The position numbers and the translations under genes are program-made. The notes beneath the pieces were generated by a model. It ran no database searches. It was not told the DNA's origin and was given only the letters and a program-made list of their open reading frames with translations. Below are positions 36,001-49,669 of a stretch of DNA of 64,000 nt, piece after piece. Source of the stretch: Brachyhypopomus gauderio (Eukaryota > Chordata > Actinopteri > Gymnotiformes > Hypopomidae); the NCBI RefSeq assembly GCF_052324685.1, contig NC_135213.1:37002078-37066077 (forward strand), read 5' to 3'. Positions within the stretch are counted from its first letter, which is position 1, and every line of letters starts with the position of its first letter.

Positions 36001-37012
36001 GGTGTCATGGCGATAGTGGTGTCATGGCGATAGTGGTGTCATAGCAATGGTGCAGAGGTTGAGATGTGACAGAAATGAAAGGCCTTTATCCACTGTTCAT
36101 TTTATTGCCTGGGATCAATAATGTTGTTTAAGTAAAAGTGACATTTCCCCAGCTAACACTACCATTCGACTCCTTTCACTTTCCCAAAGTCATGACCACT
36201 AATCCACTAATCCTGTGGTTTCACTGCAAAGTGGACTGAATTAGGTTGAGTTGAGAATTTATGGTAATTTTGTAATTGACAATTTTATGAATGTTAAACA
36301 ATAAAAAAAGAATTAATCAATTCTCAAACTACCACATAGCTGTAGTAAAGTTCTGATATTTCAGTGCACAATTGTACTGTTGAGTACAGGGTGATACAAA
36401 TTCCTACCAGAAAAACGACTAAATAAATAACTGATAAACTGAAATGTGGGCTACATTTTCATAGCAATACAAGGTCTCTAAAACAGAAAAAAGAAAAATA
36501 GATTAGTAATTTTTAAAATATATTTAATAACAGATATTTAATATTTAATAACAGATATTTCAAGAATTAAATGTTTATTTACTTACCAAACAGGAGTTCC
36601 ATTGTCTTCTGCCCATGTAGACAGGACGTGTCTGTCTCTGTCTCTGTACTGTCTTTCTTTTCTGCCTCTCTCTCCACTCTTGCTCTCTCTTTCTCTGTAT
36701 CTCTGTTCGATGCCTCACACTCTCTCTATCTCTCACTCTCTCTCTATCTCTCACTCTCTCTCTATCTCTTTCTCTATCTTCCTCTCCTTCTCCCTCTCTC
36801 AGCGTGAGTGTGTTGCCGGGCGATGGTGTGTCTGGTCTGCCCTTCCTGCTTGTGTGAGGAGCTTTATAAGCACATGGGGCTCCCATCCACCATCCACGCT
36901 ACACCATCCACGCTACACCATCCACGCTACACCACCCACCATGTCCTCAGTAGGTGTCTGAATGCGTAGGCAGAGTTGTTGTCAGCTGGAGTGGTGGCTG
37001 AGAATGGGGGTG

Positions 37013-37097
<85 letters not shown>

Positions 37098-39005
37098 GTG
37101 TGAGCTGGCCGTGTCATGAGAGAAGCGAGAGTTGGCGTTCCTCCTCCTCCTGCTCCCAGAATGCCGAGGTCCTGAGACGCGGGCCGTGGTCACACGGCAC
37201 GCTGCCACGTGGGTGGGTGAGAGGAGCCGGCACGTGGAACGGTGCCGTGGGGGGGGGGTGTGACTCAGAGCTGCTCTACGCTCCGCGGGGGAACGAGAGG
37301 CAGTCGTGTGGGCTGTACCCCCACTGCAGTGACATCACTACCCTGCTTGAACGTGCCCGCCCCCTGCACAGAACACTAAACTTTCTTCACCACTCTGGGT
37401 GCACGGATGTGTTCTGCGTCTGCACTTACTGATCCCGTGAAACTTTTCTGCAGACAGTACCGGTGTGTGTGTGTTGGCAGCTGGCTGAATTTGTAGTGAT
37501 TTGGGGTGTGACTGGCCGCCAGATGCTAACGCACACATGATGTGACGGGGGTCCTCCGGCGTGGTCCTGTGATTACATGCAGTCTCAAACAGCCTCTCTG
37601 AGCTCTTACAAACAGGATGTCTGTCACCCTCAGCAATGTGTTTGTTCCCCGTTCCCTCCCAAATACATAAGCTCACATGGAAATATGAACGTACAGCAGA
37701 GATCTAACCTGCAGCCATATTAACCAGTGGTCAACACCTCCTAAAATGAAATCATTCCAGCAATGTCTAAAATTGGGTTGCGATTGCAAAAGTCTGCAAA
37801 ACTAAAGCCGCCTCAAGCCGAGATGTTTACGCCTGTGCTGCTTGTACTGAACAGTTGCGAGCGCTGAAATATAACAGCATTTCGCAGGTGCACACGATTG
37901 AGTGCGTTATGTCTCACGGTTGCTCTGACGACCCTCATTTAGCTGTTCTTTGCCCATTTTTGTTGTTGTTCGCTTCTGTTGTGCAGCCCGACCACCAACA
38001 AGCACTGGGAGGCCGAGCTGGCGGCTCTGAAGAGCAACAACGCCAAGCTCACGGCTGCCTTGCTGGAGTCCACAGCCAACGTCAAGCAGTGGAAACAACA
38101 GCTGGCCGCGTACCAAGAGGAGGCCGAGAGACTCCATAAAAGGGTGAGGAGAAACATCCATTAGATAAGGCAACATGTAAAACATCCATTAGATAAGACA
38201 ACATGACAGGAAATCGCTTCCAGAAGGGAGAAGATGGACAAAAAGAGATGTGGAAAGAGTGTTTGGGGAATATTAATGAACGCTGGTTTGAGGTTTTGTT
38301 TCTTTGTGCTGTTTGCTTTGCTTTTTTTTTCGCTGCTTATGTGATTGGTAGAATTCGTACAGTAGCGGTCGTGAGGGTGATCTGTAATATCTTCTGCCCT
38401 TGTGGCGTGTGGGTCTTCAGGTGTCGGAACTAGAGAGCCAGAGCAGTCAAGCCAACGCCATCAAATTACAGAAGACGGAGCTCAACCAAACCATAGAGGA
38501 GCTGGAGGCGACGCTGAAGGCTAAAGAGGAGGTTCGGCACATCCTCGTTTTACAGTCTCTGCTGCGTTGTCTCGTTGGAGTTCTAATGAACTGTGCCTTC
38601 TTTACAGGAAATGGAGCGTCTGAGGGAGGAAGTGGAAAACGCTAAGCAGCTACAGTCACAGAAAGAAGCGTTGGAGCGGAAGCTGGAGGTAAGGCCCGCT
38701 AACCGCCAACCCGCCATCCAGAACCACTCCACTTCCACCCCCAACGAGCCCCGCAGTGGTGGCACCACGGCCCCTTTACCTGCCCCCACCCCTCTCTTCC
38801 CCCCCACCCCTCCCAGACTACAGGTGTGAGGAGCAGGGAGCTGGAGGAACAGCTGGCCGGCGTGGAGCAGCACCTGGAGGCCAGCCAGCAGGCGCAGGAG
38901 AACTTCCGCCAGGGCCTCAAGGCGCTGCTGGAGATTCTGGACGGCAAGATCTTTGAGCTGACGGAGCTGCGAGACAACCTGGCCAAGCTCATCGAGGAGA
39001 GCTAA
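23498..39005 (+). CDS. homer1: Homer scaffold protein 1 (long, coiled-coil form)
   Basis: Postsynaptic and muscle scaffold. Its EVH1 domain binds PPxxF-type ligands (group I mGluRs, IP3 and ryanodine receptors, Shank), and its C-terminal coiled coil tetramerises. Coding exons: 23498-23502 (ATG GG only), 27650-27806, 32523-32654, 33297-33389, 33892-34049, 37987-38143, 38421-38531, 38608-38688, 38817-39005. The total is 1,083 nt, 360 residues; human is 354. EVH1 occupies residues 1 to about 110, with the ligand-binding Phe14 and Trp24 positions present in AHVFQID and KKNWMPT. A Ser/Pro/Thr-rich linker follows (130-182). The coiled coil starts at [12 protein letters not shown] and runs to the end, closing with LRDNLAKL. 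The tiny first exon is expected from mammalian Homer1, where only Met-Gly precedes the EVH1 exon. The last exon uses the acceptor at 38815-38816; the nearer AG at 38821-38822 would give an immediate stop. Confidence 0.97.
24475..24525. repeat. (GT)n microsatellite
   Basis: About 25 uninterrupted GT units in homer1 intron 1. Confidence 0.95.
24942..24960. repeat. Poly-G run
   Basis: Nineteen consecutive G in homer1 intron 1, a stable G-quadruplex candidate on the sense strand. Confidence 0.9.
26602..26633. repeat. (CA)n microsatellite
   Basis: About 15 CA units in homer1 intron 1. Confidence 0.93.
28984..29145 (+). mobile_element. tRNA-derived SINE fragment
   Basis: A head resembling a Pol III promoter (A-box-like GTGGTAGCTCATTGGTTA, B-box-like GTTTGTAATTCAAGCC) is followed by the body TTGGGCCCATGAGCAAAG and AACCCTCAATTGCTT, then TGTAAGTTGTTTTGGATAAAAG. 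This is the layout of the abundant fish SINE whose body reads 'gcaaggcccttaaccctcaattgct'. The copy is old: the B box has lost its CpG. Confidence 0.8.
29677..29874. repeat. 33-bp minisatellite, 6 copies
   Basis: Six near-identical head-to-tail units, each containing ATTAGGACTACATCTCCCAG. Because 33 is divisible by three, both strands stay open across the array and produce artefactual repeat-protein frames ([11 protein letters not shown] on the plus strand). The motif ACTACATCTCCCAG is reminiscent of the ACTACAnnTCCCAG element of ZNF143/SBF-type promoters. Confidence 0.93.
31361..32408. repeat. 1-kb degenerate GGGTAT hexamer array
   Basis: Roughly 1,050 bp of plus-strand sequence built from GGGTAT, GGTATGA, GGGTAAGGCTAT and GTAGGGGTAT words, with higher-order blocks of the type TGAGTGGGTATGGGTA. 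Nearly every hexamer has a G3 or G4 run, so the sense strand and the homer1 pre-mRNA could form serial G-quadruplexes. The reverse complement gives spurious open frames rich in Thr-His-Pro-Tyr-Ile; these are not genes. The array ends 115 bases before homer1 exon 3. Confidence 0.92.
32661..33039. repeat. TC-rich tracts and (CA)n in homer1 intron 3
   Basis: TCTCTC tracts at about 32668-32690 and 32780-32880, and a compound (TC)n(AC)n run at 32986-33039. No gene content. Confidence 0.85.
35965..36049. repeat. 17-bp tandem repeat, 5 copies
   Basis: Five units of GTGGTGTCATAGTGATA, with two copies reading GGCGATA and the last reading AGCAATG at the unit end. Confidence 0.92.
36632..36800. repeat. 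TC-rich low-complexity tract
   Basis: CTCTCTCT and CTCTATCT words over about 170 bp in homer1 intron 5. They generate Ser/Leu-rich and Arg/Glu-rich open frames on the two strands that are not genes. Confidence 0.9.
36888..36929. repeat. 14-bp tandem repeat, 3 copies
   Basis: Three perfect copies of CACCATCCACGCTA. Confidence 0.88.
37016..37091. repeat. (GA)n microsatellite
   Basis: About 38 uninterrupted GA units in homer1 intron 5. Confidence 0.95.
38152..38206. repeat. 28-bp direct duplication just after homer1 exon 6
   Basis: Two adjacent copies of AAACATCCATTAGATAAG plus CAACATG, starting nine bases after the exon 6 donor site at 38143/38144. Confidence 0.85.
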
Positions 39006-40105
39006 GGGCTCCACCCCCTTTCCCCACAAACCACACCCCCTTCCCCCCAAACCACACCCCCCTCCCACCCACGAAGCGCGGACACTGAGCGCGCGAGAGC
39101 TACGAGACCGAGGCGCGCGGCACCTCGAGGGCCAGGCCGTGCGAGTCTGAGCACTCCGACTCCTTCGTGACTGGAGACCTCCTGTTGTTCACTTGTATGA
39201 GCATTTTGTTGCACATGAATTTGTACTTTTTTTTTTTTTTCCGGAGGGTAATATGTCTTCGGTGACACCACGGCCTACTTGGGTTATATTGCCCAAATAA
39301 TACTCCTTTTCTTAATGTTTGATCTCCTTATTCGTACACAGGTAGTCGTCCTCGTGAAAGTAGGCAGCCCACAAAGTTGAAATGTGGGCGCTTGTAGGCT
39401 CTTCCTTCCCAAGGTGCTGGTTTTGTGTGCCTGGTGATTTGGCCATGCTGCTGAGGACACTCAAATCAATCCCGTGAGCTGGACTGTGGGTCACGCGTCA
39501 CGGCGGGACGTTCTGAGCCATGTCTTGTAGCCAGACCTTGTCGGCTCTCCTCGCCACTGCCTCAACGTTCTGTCAACACTTCAGGATATCCTACCACTGA
39601 CTTCCTCACAAGAAAAACAAACACACAAACAAACAAACAAAAAAAAATCTATCAGCTTAGGAAGTCACCAAACACTTAGACGCAAGTGTGGTGTTATTGG
39701 CCTGTAATGTACAATGAGCAATATCAGAGCGAGTCTTTAAGGCACCTCGGTGTAATTATCAGGTATTCCACCTCTGGACTAATCTGTGGACTTCATGTGA
39801 CATATACAGGCTGCACCAACTTTAGTTCTCGGAGCAGTTAGGATGCTGTCGGGTCGTAATGGCCTTCGTCCCAACCAGCACTCCGTGTTCGAGGATTCAG
39901 TCGGAATTCTTTTTCTTTTGTTGCTGTTGTTGGTGAGTTAACAAATGCAGTATGCTCAGCTTACAATTTGAAGTGACGTGTTAATTATGAAATGTGTATG
40001 CTGATGGGCAACAATGCGGAGCACCGTCCATATGACTGTATTCATGTTTGGGGAATTTTGTTTTAAATTTCCCAATATTAATAAAAGATGTTTAAAAAGT
40101 GTCTT
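39006..40105 (+). other. homer1 3' UTR
   Basis: Sequence after the TAA at 39003-39005. The first clear canonical signal AATAAA is at 40080-40085, giving a UTR of about 1.1 kb. Repeated CCACACCCCC motifs lie directly after the stop, and a T-run at about 39228-39240. The end is inferred from the hexamer. Confidence 0.6.
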
Positions 40106-43100
40106 GGGACAGATGCATAACCAGACGTAGGGGATCTTGTCTAGAACACACAGGATGGGTCTGAAAGTGAGCTAAGGAAGTCAACAGTTGTTTTGCCACC
40201 ATATAGTGATTTAAATTCTAAGTCGCTGCAAAATCCTCTTCAACTATAAATCCACTTTAGCCCAGTAGGGTCAGGGTTTATCTGTGTACCACCATCACTG
40301 GCACTAAATGTTTCTGATCTTTGTTAAAGTAAACAAACAAAATCATCCTATTTCTATGACTTAATTTGTGACATTTGGCTCTGACAACGCTGCGCGCGCA
40401 CACAAACACGGGCAACGATCGAAGCGCGCGCATTTAGAGGCAATTTCTACCTTGTACCTCACCAGTGCGTCATTGTCACGTCACCTCTAAGATTGCTAAC
40501 ACTAATTCGCGGTAAAGTCGTTGGCGTAAAATCTCGATCAACTGTCCGAGCCTCGTTTCGAGAACGCGGCTCCACATTCCAGGAGAAGAAGGCGTGATCA
40601 GTGCCACACAGTACTGCGCTAGTGCCGCCCACACACTCCGCAGGATCGGGCATGGGGGAAATATCCACCGGGAAGAGGGCGACACCTCGTGGTGCATAAG
40701 GGAAGTGCACTCCGTTTTCAGGCCCTGTTTAGGACCACACGTTTCTATTACCTGTATATATCAGATTTAGACTCGGTTGTAATTATAAAGCAAGTAAAAG
40801 GCTATTGACTATGAAACAGACGACTAATATTTAATTTGAACATCAATGTTATACCATAGCTTTGAAAAATGCCATTATTTCGTTTTATGTATGGACAACG
40901 TATGCATGGTTGATTTTTACAAGCTTTTGTAGGCCTCTTTTTATAATATTGTCAGTATCTGTATTTTCAACAAAGAAAGTTATATAGACAATAGTGGTTA
41001 GAAAGTAGTTAGACTGCTGCCCAGAAAGCTAGGAGTTACTGAAGCCAAGTGATTTGCTGGAACCATTTCATGCCATGAAAAATTACGAACAAAGTAATAC
41101 ATTATGGAGTAATTATGGAAATTAAGTAGACCTAATCTGTGCATAATAAAGAAATAATCCACCATGTGCTTGACGTAGCAGTTTTGGTTTATGAGAAATG
41201 CGCAGTTGACCTTCATTAACTCGCAGTGATTGAATGCCACATTTAGCACAATAGTTTGTTCACGCGAGTAAATATTTGTACTCATTCTCAGAGTTGCGTT
41301 TTTCAATCCTTATTTTCACTGTCTCTCCGACGTACAACAAATGAAAGCCGACAATTCCATTTTGGGAGATCAGATTTTCGCCAAGCGTCCAGCTATATAC
41401 GTTGCCACTAGAGGGAGCCAAATCACCGAATTTTCACAATTAATTACAAACGACGTCTGACACATTTTTACTTGCTTTTGTTGTTAAAATAGTTGAAAAC
41501 TCGTTAATGGATATTATAGAAAGAATAACGGTTAATTCAATATTTTAAAATGAAATATTGTAAAATATATGCAGATTTGTAGTCATTGCTCTCACTCTAG
41601 ATAATTATAAATGTTTGGTCAAAAAGTAAATATTTGTGCATAATTTTGTAATATTTACAACTGCACTGCATATCCTTCTACTTTGACTTATCGCTCATAT
41701 TTTGTCTAGAAATGATATATGTTCAATAAATGCTGAGTGTATTTATTAAACACTTTTATATTGTAATATTCAAACTCACAGAAAGGATTTTGAAGAACAC
41801 AGACACTTCAAGCGGGCGATTCGTACTCTTTAGTATTAACCACCTGGTTTGAATCCCAGACCAAAGCACTAAAACAAAGAAAACAGTAAGATGCCAATTC
41901 TAGGATTCTTACGCCATTAGTCACTTACCTTGCTGGGAGTCGACGTTTGTCTTGGCTCCATTTACAGTAACTCTGTCAGATCCGCAGGACTTTGGCAGCT
42001 GCGGACCGCAGTACAGAACGCCGAAAACTGAACCATGTAGCAAACCATCAGATCAGCTTCTTTCCTCATTGGACACAGGGCAAAGCTGTCAAAGTTCATA
42101 TCATGCCAGCAAACATTAGCTCCTGAAGGCATGAATACCGAGATCATAAATAATCATCGCATATATTGCTGGATTTCTTTTTTTAATTGAAATGAGTGCT
42201 GATTTTTGCTTATGTGTCTCGGAGTGTTGATATTTAGCAATAATGTTACATCAGGACCTTCAGTTCTATTCGTAACGGTGTACGTTTTTTAAGTATGACA
42301 CAGAGTCAAAATATTTGTACATTGTAACTAAATTTGCCCTCATCCATTTCCTGTTATGGAGTCTTTCCCCTTGAATAAGCATGCAGCTAAAAATGAATAA
42401 ACTATTGATTAAGCTTTGAATGCACTAACAACTGTCCAGCATGCCAACAGACCAGGTCAGAGTAACGATGGCTGTGGCAATATGTGCTGTAGCAGGCGTG
42501 ACCTGAATCTTCACGCCAACCTTCTTTCATCATTCGAACAGTGTCCAATTAGATCACAAAGACCAGTAAATTGAGCTCCAAATGTAATCAAATAGTTTCC
42601 TCTACTGTACATCATGGCGATTGTGAACATTATGAATCATGAAAACAGGTGGCGTTCTGATCTCTGGAGATCTGGTCATCTTCAAGTGTAACGTGCCTGA
42701 GAAACTAAACGCCACAACAAAACAGTCCATCATCTCCGCTCTCTCGTTCATCACCACAAGCATAAAATGTGTCTGTGAGATATTTCCTGTCTCAGAAACT
42801 CTCAGTGGAAGCTTGAAGAGAATTACAGGCCAAAGGCCCACAGTAAACCCTCAGACTACACGTTTGGGGGACCAGTGACTGGTAATGAAAAGTTCCAGTG
42901 AGTTTCAGACAGGGCCTGTGTGTATGCTGGTGGCTTTGAAGTGTATGTACAGCCCTCAGAACTGCCCTTCCCTGGAGAACTCCTGGTCTTCAGAAGCTGC
43001 ACCTCTCTGAGGAAAACTCTTACAGTTTAATATATAACACTACAGGCCCACGTGGCCTTCTCCACCCGTACAGGCCCACGTGGCCTTCTCCAGCCCTATG

Positions 43101-43892
43101 AGCCCACATGACCTTCTCCACCCCCTGTTGCAACACTCCTCCATGGGTCTGCAGACTTGGTGTGCTTCCTTGTGTTGGCTTCTTGATGGCCTGCTTTGAT
43201 GGTTTCAGGTCTCCTCTGTGGTGTCCTCTCAACATCTGAACCGTGTCCCAATATAAATGACATCATCTCAGTTGAACAATGTGATTTGATCCAAATAACA
43301 GCTTCCCTAAAATAAGAGATGTTGGAGAATCTTTCTGATCTTGTACAATACACCTGAATTTAAATCGTAATACTTATGAATTACATATGAATTATAATTG
43401 CAGGACCAGGCTAGACAGGATAAATGCCAAGACCGTGTAATGGTATTGTAAGAATGGAAAAATATTTTAGTATTTTCAAGTCATTTTGTTTTTACTTTTG
43501 TAAACTCAAGAGCACAGTGAATGTTTATGGTGGTTTAAAATCCTCTTTTCATGTGTGTGAATCCACAGCCGTTAAGAGGCGGTATTTGATTGCTCTCCCC
43601 TGTTAGCGCTGGGGATGATGGGTCGAGGGTGAGAGCAGGAACGGAGATGGTGGGAGATGTTAGTTCTGTGGTCCGAGCACAGGAGATAAAAGCATTAAGA
43701 AAGAGCTTGTTTGTGTGCTTGTCTTTCATTCATCCACGACCACGCTAACCACGGAACAACGGACCCAATATTACAGTATCGCCATTACAATGTGTGTAAG
43801 GAGTCAAACATCAGCAAACCACAGTGTAATTGTTGCTCAGTCTGGCCACCCTCAACCATCCTCATCATCCCTGTATCATCAATAGCATTATA
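40106..43892. other. Intergenic DNA after homer1
   Basis: No coding exon recognised. A CpG-richer stretch at about 40380-40740 has an 83-codon reverse frame without recognisable domains. In other vertebrates jmy would be expected near here, but I see none of it. A 28-bp triplicate lies at 43041-43124. The rest is AT-rich. Confidence 0.55.
43041..43124. repeat. 28-bp tandem repeat, 3 copies
   Basis: Copies start at 43041, 43069 and 43097 with the core CAGGCCCACGTGGCCTTCTC. The third copy is diverged (AGCCCACATGACCTTCTC). Copies 1 and 2 contain CACGTG E-boxes. Confidence 0.88.
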
Positions 43893-45510
<1,618 letters not shown>

Positions 45511-45616
45511 TAGGTTATACTGTATATACACTCAAGAAAACGGAGGTCAGTTGTTATGTTTTCAAATGCTTAAAAATCGGACCAAATTAGAATCTCAAGA
45601 CTTCGAAGTGCTCATA

Positions 45617-45715
45617 GAGAGAAGGAGAGAGAGAGACAGACAGACAGACAGAGACAGACAGACAGAGAGAGAGGGGGGGGAAAGGTAGAGGGAGAGAGAG
45701 GGGAGAGAGAGAGTT
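45617..45715. repeat. GA/GACA simple repeat
   Basis: GAGAGA and GACAGACA words with G-runs. A near-identical mixture occurs at 46231-46345. Confidence 0.9.
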
Positions 45716-45807
45716 TTTTTTTTGTAAATAAAACACCAGAATATATACTGTAATTGTACTAAATTATTTTTAATCATTGTGATTGTTTTTGTTACTATTG
45801 CTATCTT

Positions 45808-46065
45808 TATGGCCTGGCAGTTAGGGAACTGGTCTTGTGACCGGAGGGTCGTGGGTTCGATTCCCAGACAGGCCATGACTGAGGTGCCCTTGAACAAGGC
45901 ACCTAACCCCAACTGCTCCCCAGGCGCCGGGCTAGGGCTGCCCACCGCTCTGGGCACGTGTGATCCACAGCCCCCTAGTAATCACTAGTGTGTGTGCGTG
46001 TGTGTTCTGACTGCACGGATGGGTTAAAAGCGGAGGACAAATTTCGATTGGGGTGTAAAAAAAAA
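45808..46065 (+). mobile_element. tRNA-derived SINE
   Basis: The 5' region resembles a tRNA: GGCCTGG at the start pairs with CAGGCC about 60 bases later, an A-box-like TTAGGGAACTGG and an intact B box GGTTCGATTCC are present. Then comes the widespread fish SINE body GTGCCCTTGAACAAGGCACC, AACCCCAACTGCTCCCC and a tail with GTGTAAAAAAAAAAA. Unlike the SINE at 28984 the B box is intact, so this copy is younger. Confidence 0.88.
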
Positions 46066-46101
46066 AATCACAATTGACAAAATATGGCACATTTCATTTC
46101 A

Positions 46102-46103
<2 letters not shown>

Positions 46104-46132
<29 letters not shown>

Positions 46133-46345
46133 CTATTTTATTGTATTATGTCTATTTTTTTGTAATGCTTTGGCAATATTGTTGTAACTACAGTCATGCC
46201 AATAAAGCTTCTTTGAATCTTGAATTTTGAGAGACAGACGGACAGACAGACAGACAGACAGAGAAAGGGGGGGAGAGGAAGGTAGAGGGAGAGAGAGAGG
46301 GAGAGGGGGGGGGTAGAGGGAGGGAGAGAGAGAGAGAGAGAGAGA
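46104..46345. repeat. TTA repeat, possible LINE tail and GACA repeat
   Basis: A TTA run (46104-46133), then ATGCTTTGGCAATATTGT and CATGCCAATAAAGCTTCTT, which look like the 3' tail of a fish retroelement with its poly(A) signal, then GACAGACA/GAGA repeats to 46345. The retroelement reading is tentative. Confidence 0.55.
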
Positions 46346-46900
46346 CCAATCCCTTGTGAAAACTTCCTGAACAGCCACAATGTTTTAGCGGAACGGCGGA
46401 ACAGAAGAATGAGACTCACTCCTCTAACACACAGGTCAGCTCACCGCACTATGTAACCTGTTCAAATGAAGCTCTCGTTAATTCGGGTTTATTCACTTCG
46501 TTGATAATCGCACTTTTCTTCTCTTTTGATACATTCCTGGTCGCCTCGGCTATAGTGCTTCCCATTCAAGGAAGTGGAGAGATCAGGTCAGAGTAACGGA
46601 GTTCTCCTTTGTGCTCCCGCTATAATGAAAATATGTTTATTTGCTTGAAAAATTAGTTCCGATTCTGCGGTTTTGGTCTGTTTTAAACATCGCCAAGATC
46701 CACAAAACGCGGAAGGTCGTTAAACATAACTCGTTAGACGCATCGTTAGTGAGATAAGAAAGTGTCTTAAATTGTAAAATGTTGTAATTTAGCCACACAT
46801 GGGGAAATGTAGAGGTGTGTATTCCGCTTTAGTTTTGTACCACCGCCCAAGAATGGCTATTTTCTGCTGGGTTTCGTCTAAATGTAGTCTGTCACTAGAC

Positions 46901-47912
46901 CATGGGTTAAAGCAAGAAATTTTCATTTGACTGAAAATTTTTCCTGGCAAAAGACAATGCCAGCAATTACTGAAAATGTGGTGTAGTTGGGAAATGGCCT
47001 CTTTTGCCTAATTCTACACAATAAACACATTTATAAAGTATATTTATCTAAACAGCCTGTGTAAGGAGAGAAAAGAGAATGAACATCTGAGCAATAAATG
47101 TGTATTTAATGGGAGTTATGTGGGGGTCCTCTTCCAGAAAATGATTTAAAGATCAAGTCAAATTTAGTGAATCCTGGTGAGTTTTAAAAGGTATGAATCT
47201 CTCGTTTTTATCAGATTCACCATCGCAAAAACATAAGCCGTAAGATTACCTGCTTTAAGTAGGTATGTTACAAAAAAATTAAATGTCCAAAAATGGCAAA
47301 TTTAAATCACACCACTGGATAGAGCTTTTAAATACAAACAGAACAACACCATCCATGTTAAGCCTGGTTTAAGCCTTTATACTTGACGCAGCACGAGTGG
47401 CGTGAGCAGCGCGAGGGTCCGCACGCCGAAAATGACGTAATCGCGGTGGCTCAACCCGTTACAATTTCAAGCATTTTAAAGTACTTTAGCCTAAATTCCA
47501 GCACTACTGCAACATTAAAATTGGTCAGGTAAATGTTCATTCCCCTGTTTTTGAGGGGTGTTTCTTTATACTACCACATATCGCTTCAGACAACACTGCA
47601 AAAAGAATGTGATGCAGCAAGTAGCCTCCGCCGTTCGCGCAGGTGTACAGAGTCGCGCACCACGGTCACGCCAGGCAGGAGGGGGGTAAAAACTTTTCTA
47701 CTGTCCGCAAATCTGAAGGCGGAATGAACCGCAAGTCAATCAAATGACACCGCCGTCATTCATCCAGCGCTGATGAGCGCCAGTGAGAATAATATTTCGG
47801 CCACAAAACAGATAGCACGCGCGTGTGTGGTTTATTATGATTTGACGGATTTTTTCCCCAAAAAAATCAAATGACGGAAATCCGTCGTAGTGACGGAGAA
47901 CTTTAACCCATG
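46901..47912. mobile_element. hAT-like nonautonomous element, 1,012 bp
   Basis: Ends are the inverted repeat CATGGGTTAAAG / CTTTAACCCATG, flanked by identical 8-bp duplications CACTAGAC at 46893-46900 and 47913-47920. No transposase is visible. The stretch at about 47460-47690 is homologous, in reverse orientation, to 58690-58880 in the transposon nest (shared GTTTCTTTATACTACCACAT), and its CCGCCGTTCGCGC core recurs at 59598-59610. Confidence 0.88.
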
Positions 47913-47920
47913 CACTAGAC

Positions 47921-49669
47921 AGATCCGTGTTTTATTATCGTTTTCGTTCAAGGAAACGAGACCACCGGAGTTAAAACCAAATAGGCTACCCGTAAACCTG
48001 GAGGTACTTGATGTCTTGGAAATGCTGAACAGGGAATCTGGGATATTAAGTGATTTATAATTTACAATAGGTACTAAAGTTTATTATGCATTTTTGTTAA
48101 CAATTCTGTTTTTCTTATTTATATAGCCCAGGTAACTTTAAAGTGAATTGCCTAATAAAATAGTTGTGATTCCAGATATAGGTTAGCTCACGTCCCACAC
48201 CAAACAACAAATAATGGGACACGCGTAAGAATTGAAATCATGTGACCAGACGCAACATTTCACTCCATTAGACATTGAAACTCCATCTGTGGACATTACT
48301 AGACTCTGAGCAAGTAGACTAGACTCTCTGAGCCACAATATCCCGTTGATCCCGGTGACATCCTTTAGGGAAGCCAAACATACTGTTGATTTGATTTGTT
48401 TCAAGATTCTTGAATCTGCTGCAGATACTCCAGTAGTGTGATCACAACCCCCAGAGACAGGCTCTACCTAACGCTAAAAATGTGTGTCAACCAGCAATAT
48501 TACAGCAAACCTTCTGTTGTAATGAAATGAAGGTGGTGCTTTAATTAGTAACTTTTAACAAATGGATATGCATGTGTAATGAAGCAGTAAAGGCCATGAA
48601 AAATAAGCCGTGAAGGAGATAAGGGTCTGTCCACTGTGCCAGACTGTTCAGTTGTCTGTGGTTAGTTCTGATGTAATTGTTGATACAGAAAATATGTACA
48701 TGATAGCAAACCTCCACTTACTGTCTTTTTGCTTTATAGACTACCTTCACCCTGTTTGAATGAAAAAAGTGAATAAATTAAAGGTTCAAATTCCATGTTA
48801 TGCACTTTCATGGTCTGTTGTGATTGTATTTTGACTAGCCTGGAACGGTTCTGTTCCCTCCGCTAACAGCATTGGTTTCCCTAGTGCTTGCCCGCACAAG
48901 CTTAAAGTTGTGAATGTGTCCATCACAGCCTTTCCATTGCTTATCTAAGTGAAAACCTGTCATAACTCAGGTAGGAATACTTTGTTACTATAGCTAACGG
49001 CACTCTTTCATGACTTGCTTAAAAACGACCTCTGTTCAACTGCTTTTCCTGTAAGCTATCAATGTGACTTTGGAGAAATATGTGTCCTTCCAAATGAAAT
49101 ATACTAGGGCCAGCTCACCCGGGTCACCAGACAGTGATGTTGGGAGGTTTAACTGGCACCCTAACAACGGGGCCACAGTTTGGTGATTCCAAAAACTTTC
49201 AAGATTTGTTCAAGATTTTTTTTTCCACCCCAAAAGAAACTGTAGTGACACAAAGCTGTATTTTGAGAATACAAAATCATCAATTTCAAGGTAAATGAAG
49301 ACAGTGAGAGTGCATGTTCGTTGAAGCAGCCTGGCACAAGAGCAATTGTGTAAAAGTGTGACGTGTTGGTTCAAAGACCTTGAGCAATCTGGAAACACCT
49401 GAGATATGAACTTCCTCAAAACAAAACACATCTCTCTGTTATTTTCTTCATAGGTGTCCACTTTGTGTCTTCTCAGTTCAACAAAACCACGATGGCTAAC
49501 ACCGTACAGGCGTGGATCTTGTCATATCAGGCGTGGATTCTGTCTGGCATGAACATCTGCTTCTGAAGACTATGAAGCTATGAAAACGACGCTGAAGGCC
49601 TTAGACTGAAACGCCTCGTGGTGGCTTCGTGTTCGCGTAACCTCGCCGTGATCTAAGAACATCCGTAGC
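47921..49669. promoter_or_regulatory. Region upstream of the lhfpl2 coding start
   Basis: About 1.7 kb without a recognised coding exon. A splice acceptor-like sequence (TTCTTCATAG, about 49445-49454) suggests that the coding exon of lhfpl2 begins with spliced 5' UTR there; the actual promoter lies further left and was not identified. Confidence 0.4.

Larger units (their letters stand above)
34050..37986. other. homer1 intron 5 (site of the Homer1a alternative end in mammals)
   Basis: A 3.9-kb intron between the linker exon and the first coiled-coil exon. In mammals, read-through here makes the short immediate-early Homer1a form. In this sequence, reading through the donor gives one Arg codon and then TAA within GTAACT. 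The intron carries a 17-bp tandem repeat (35965-36049), a TC-rich stretch (36632-36800), a 14-bp triplicate (36888-36929) and a (GA)n run (37016-37091). The 169-codon reverse frame at 34536-35045 matches nothing known to me and is not called. Confidence 0.6.
45513..46900. other. Repeat-rich intergenic stretch
   Basis: Contains GACA/GAGA simple repeats (45617-45715 and 46231-46345), a SINE (about 45808-46065) and a TTA repeat (46104-46133). After 46350 the sequence is unique and carries no recognised gene; it may include a non-coding first exon of lhfpl2, which I cannot demonstrate. Confidence 0.6.

Noticed and set aside
36571..37432. Ser/Leu- and Arg/Glu-rich frames on both strands
   Set aside because: Translations of TC and GA simple repeats in homer1 intron 5.
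40459..40710. 83-codon reverse-strand frame in a CpG-rich patch as a first exon of jmy or another gene
   Set aside because: No similarity to the JMY N-terminus or any domain I know; the CpG patch alone is not sufficient.
41812..41872. tRNA-like B-box (GGTTTGAATCC)
   Set aside because: No A box or cloverleaf pairing could be found around it.
45808..45873. Functional tRNA gene
   Set aside because: The acceptor-stem pairing and B box are present, but the sequence continues directly into a SINE body and A-rich tail, so it is a tRNA-derived SINE head.
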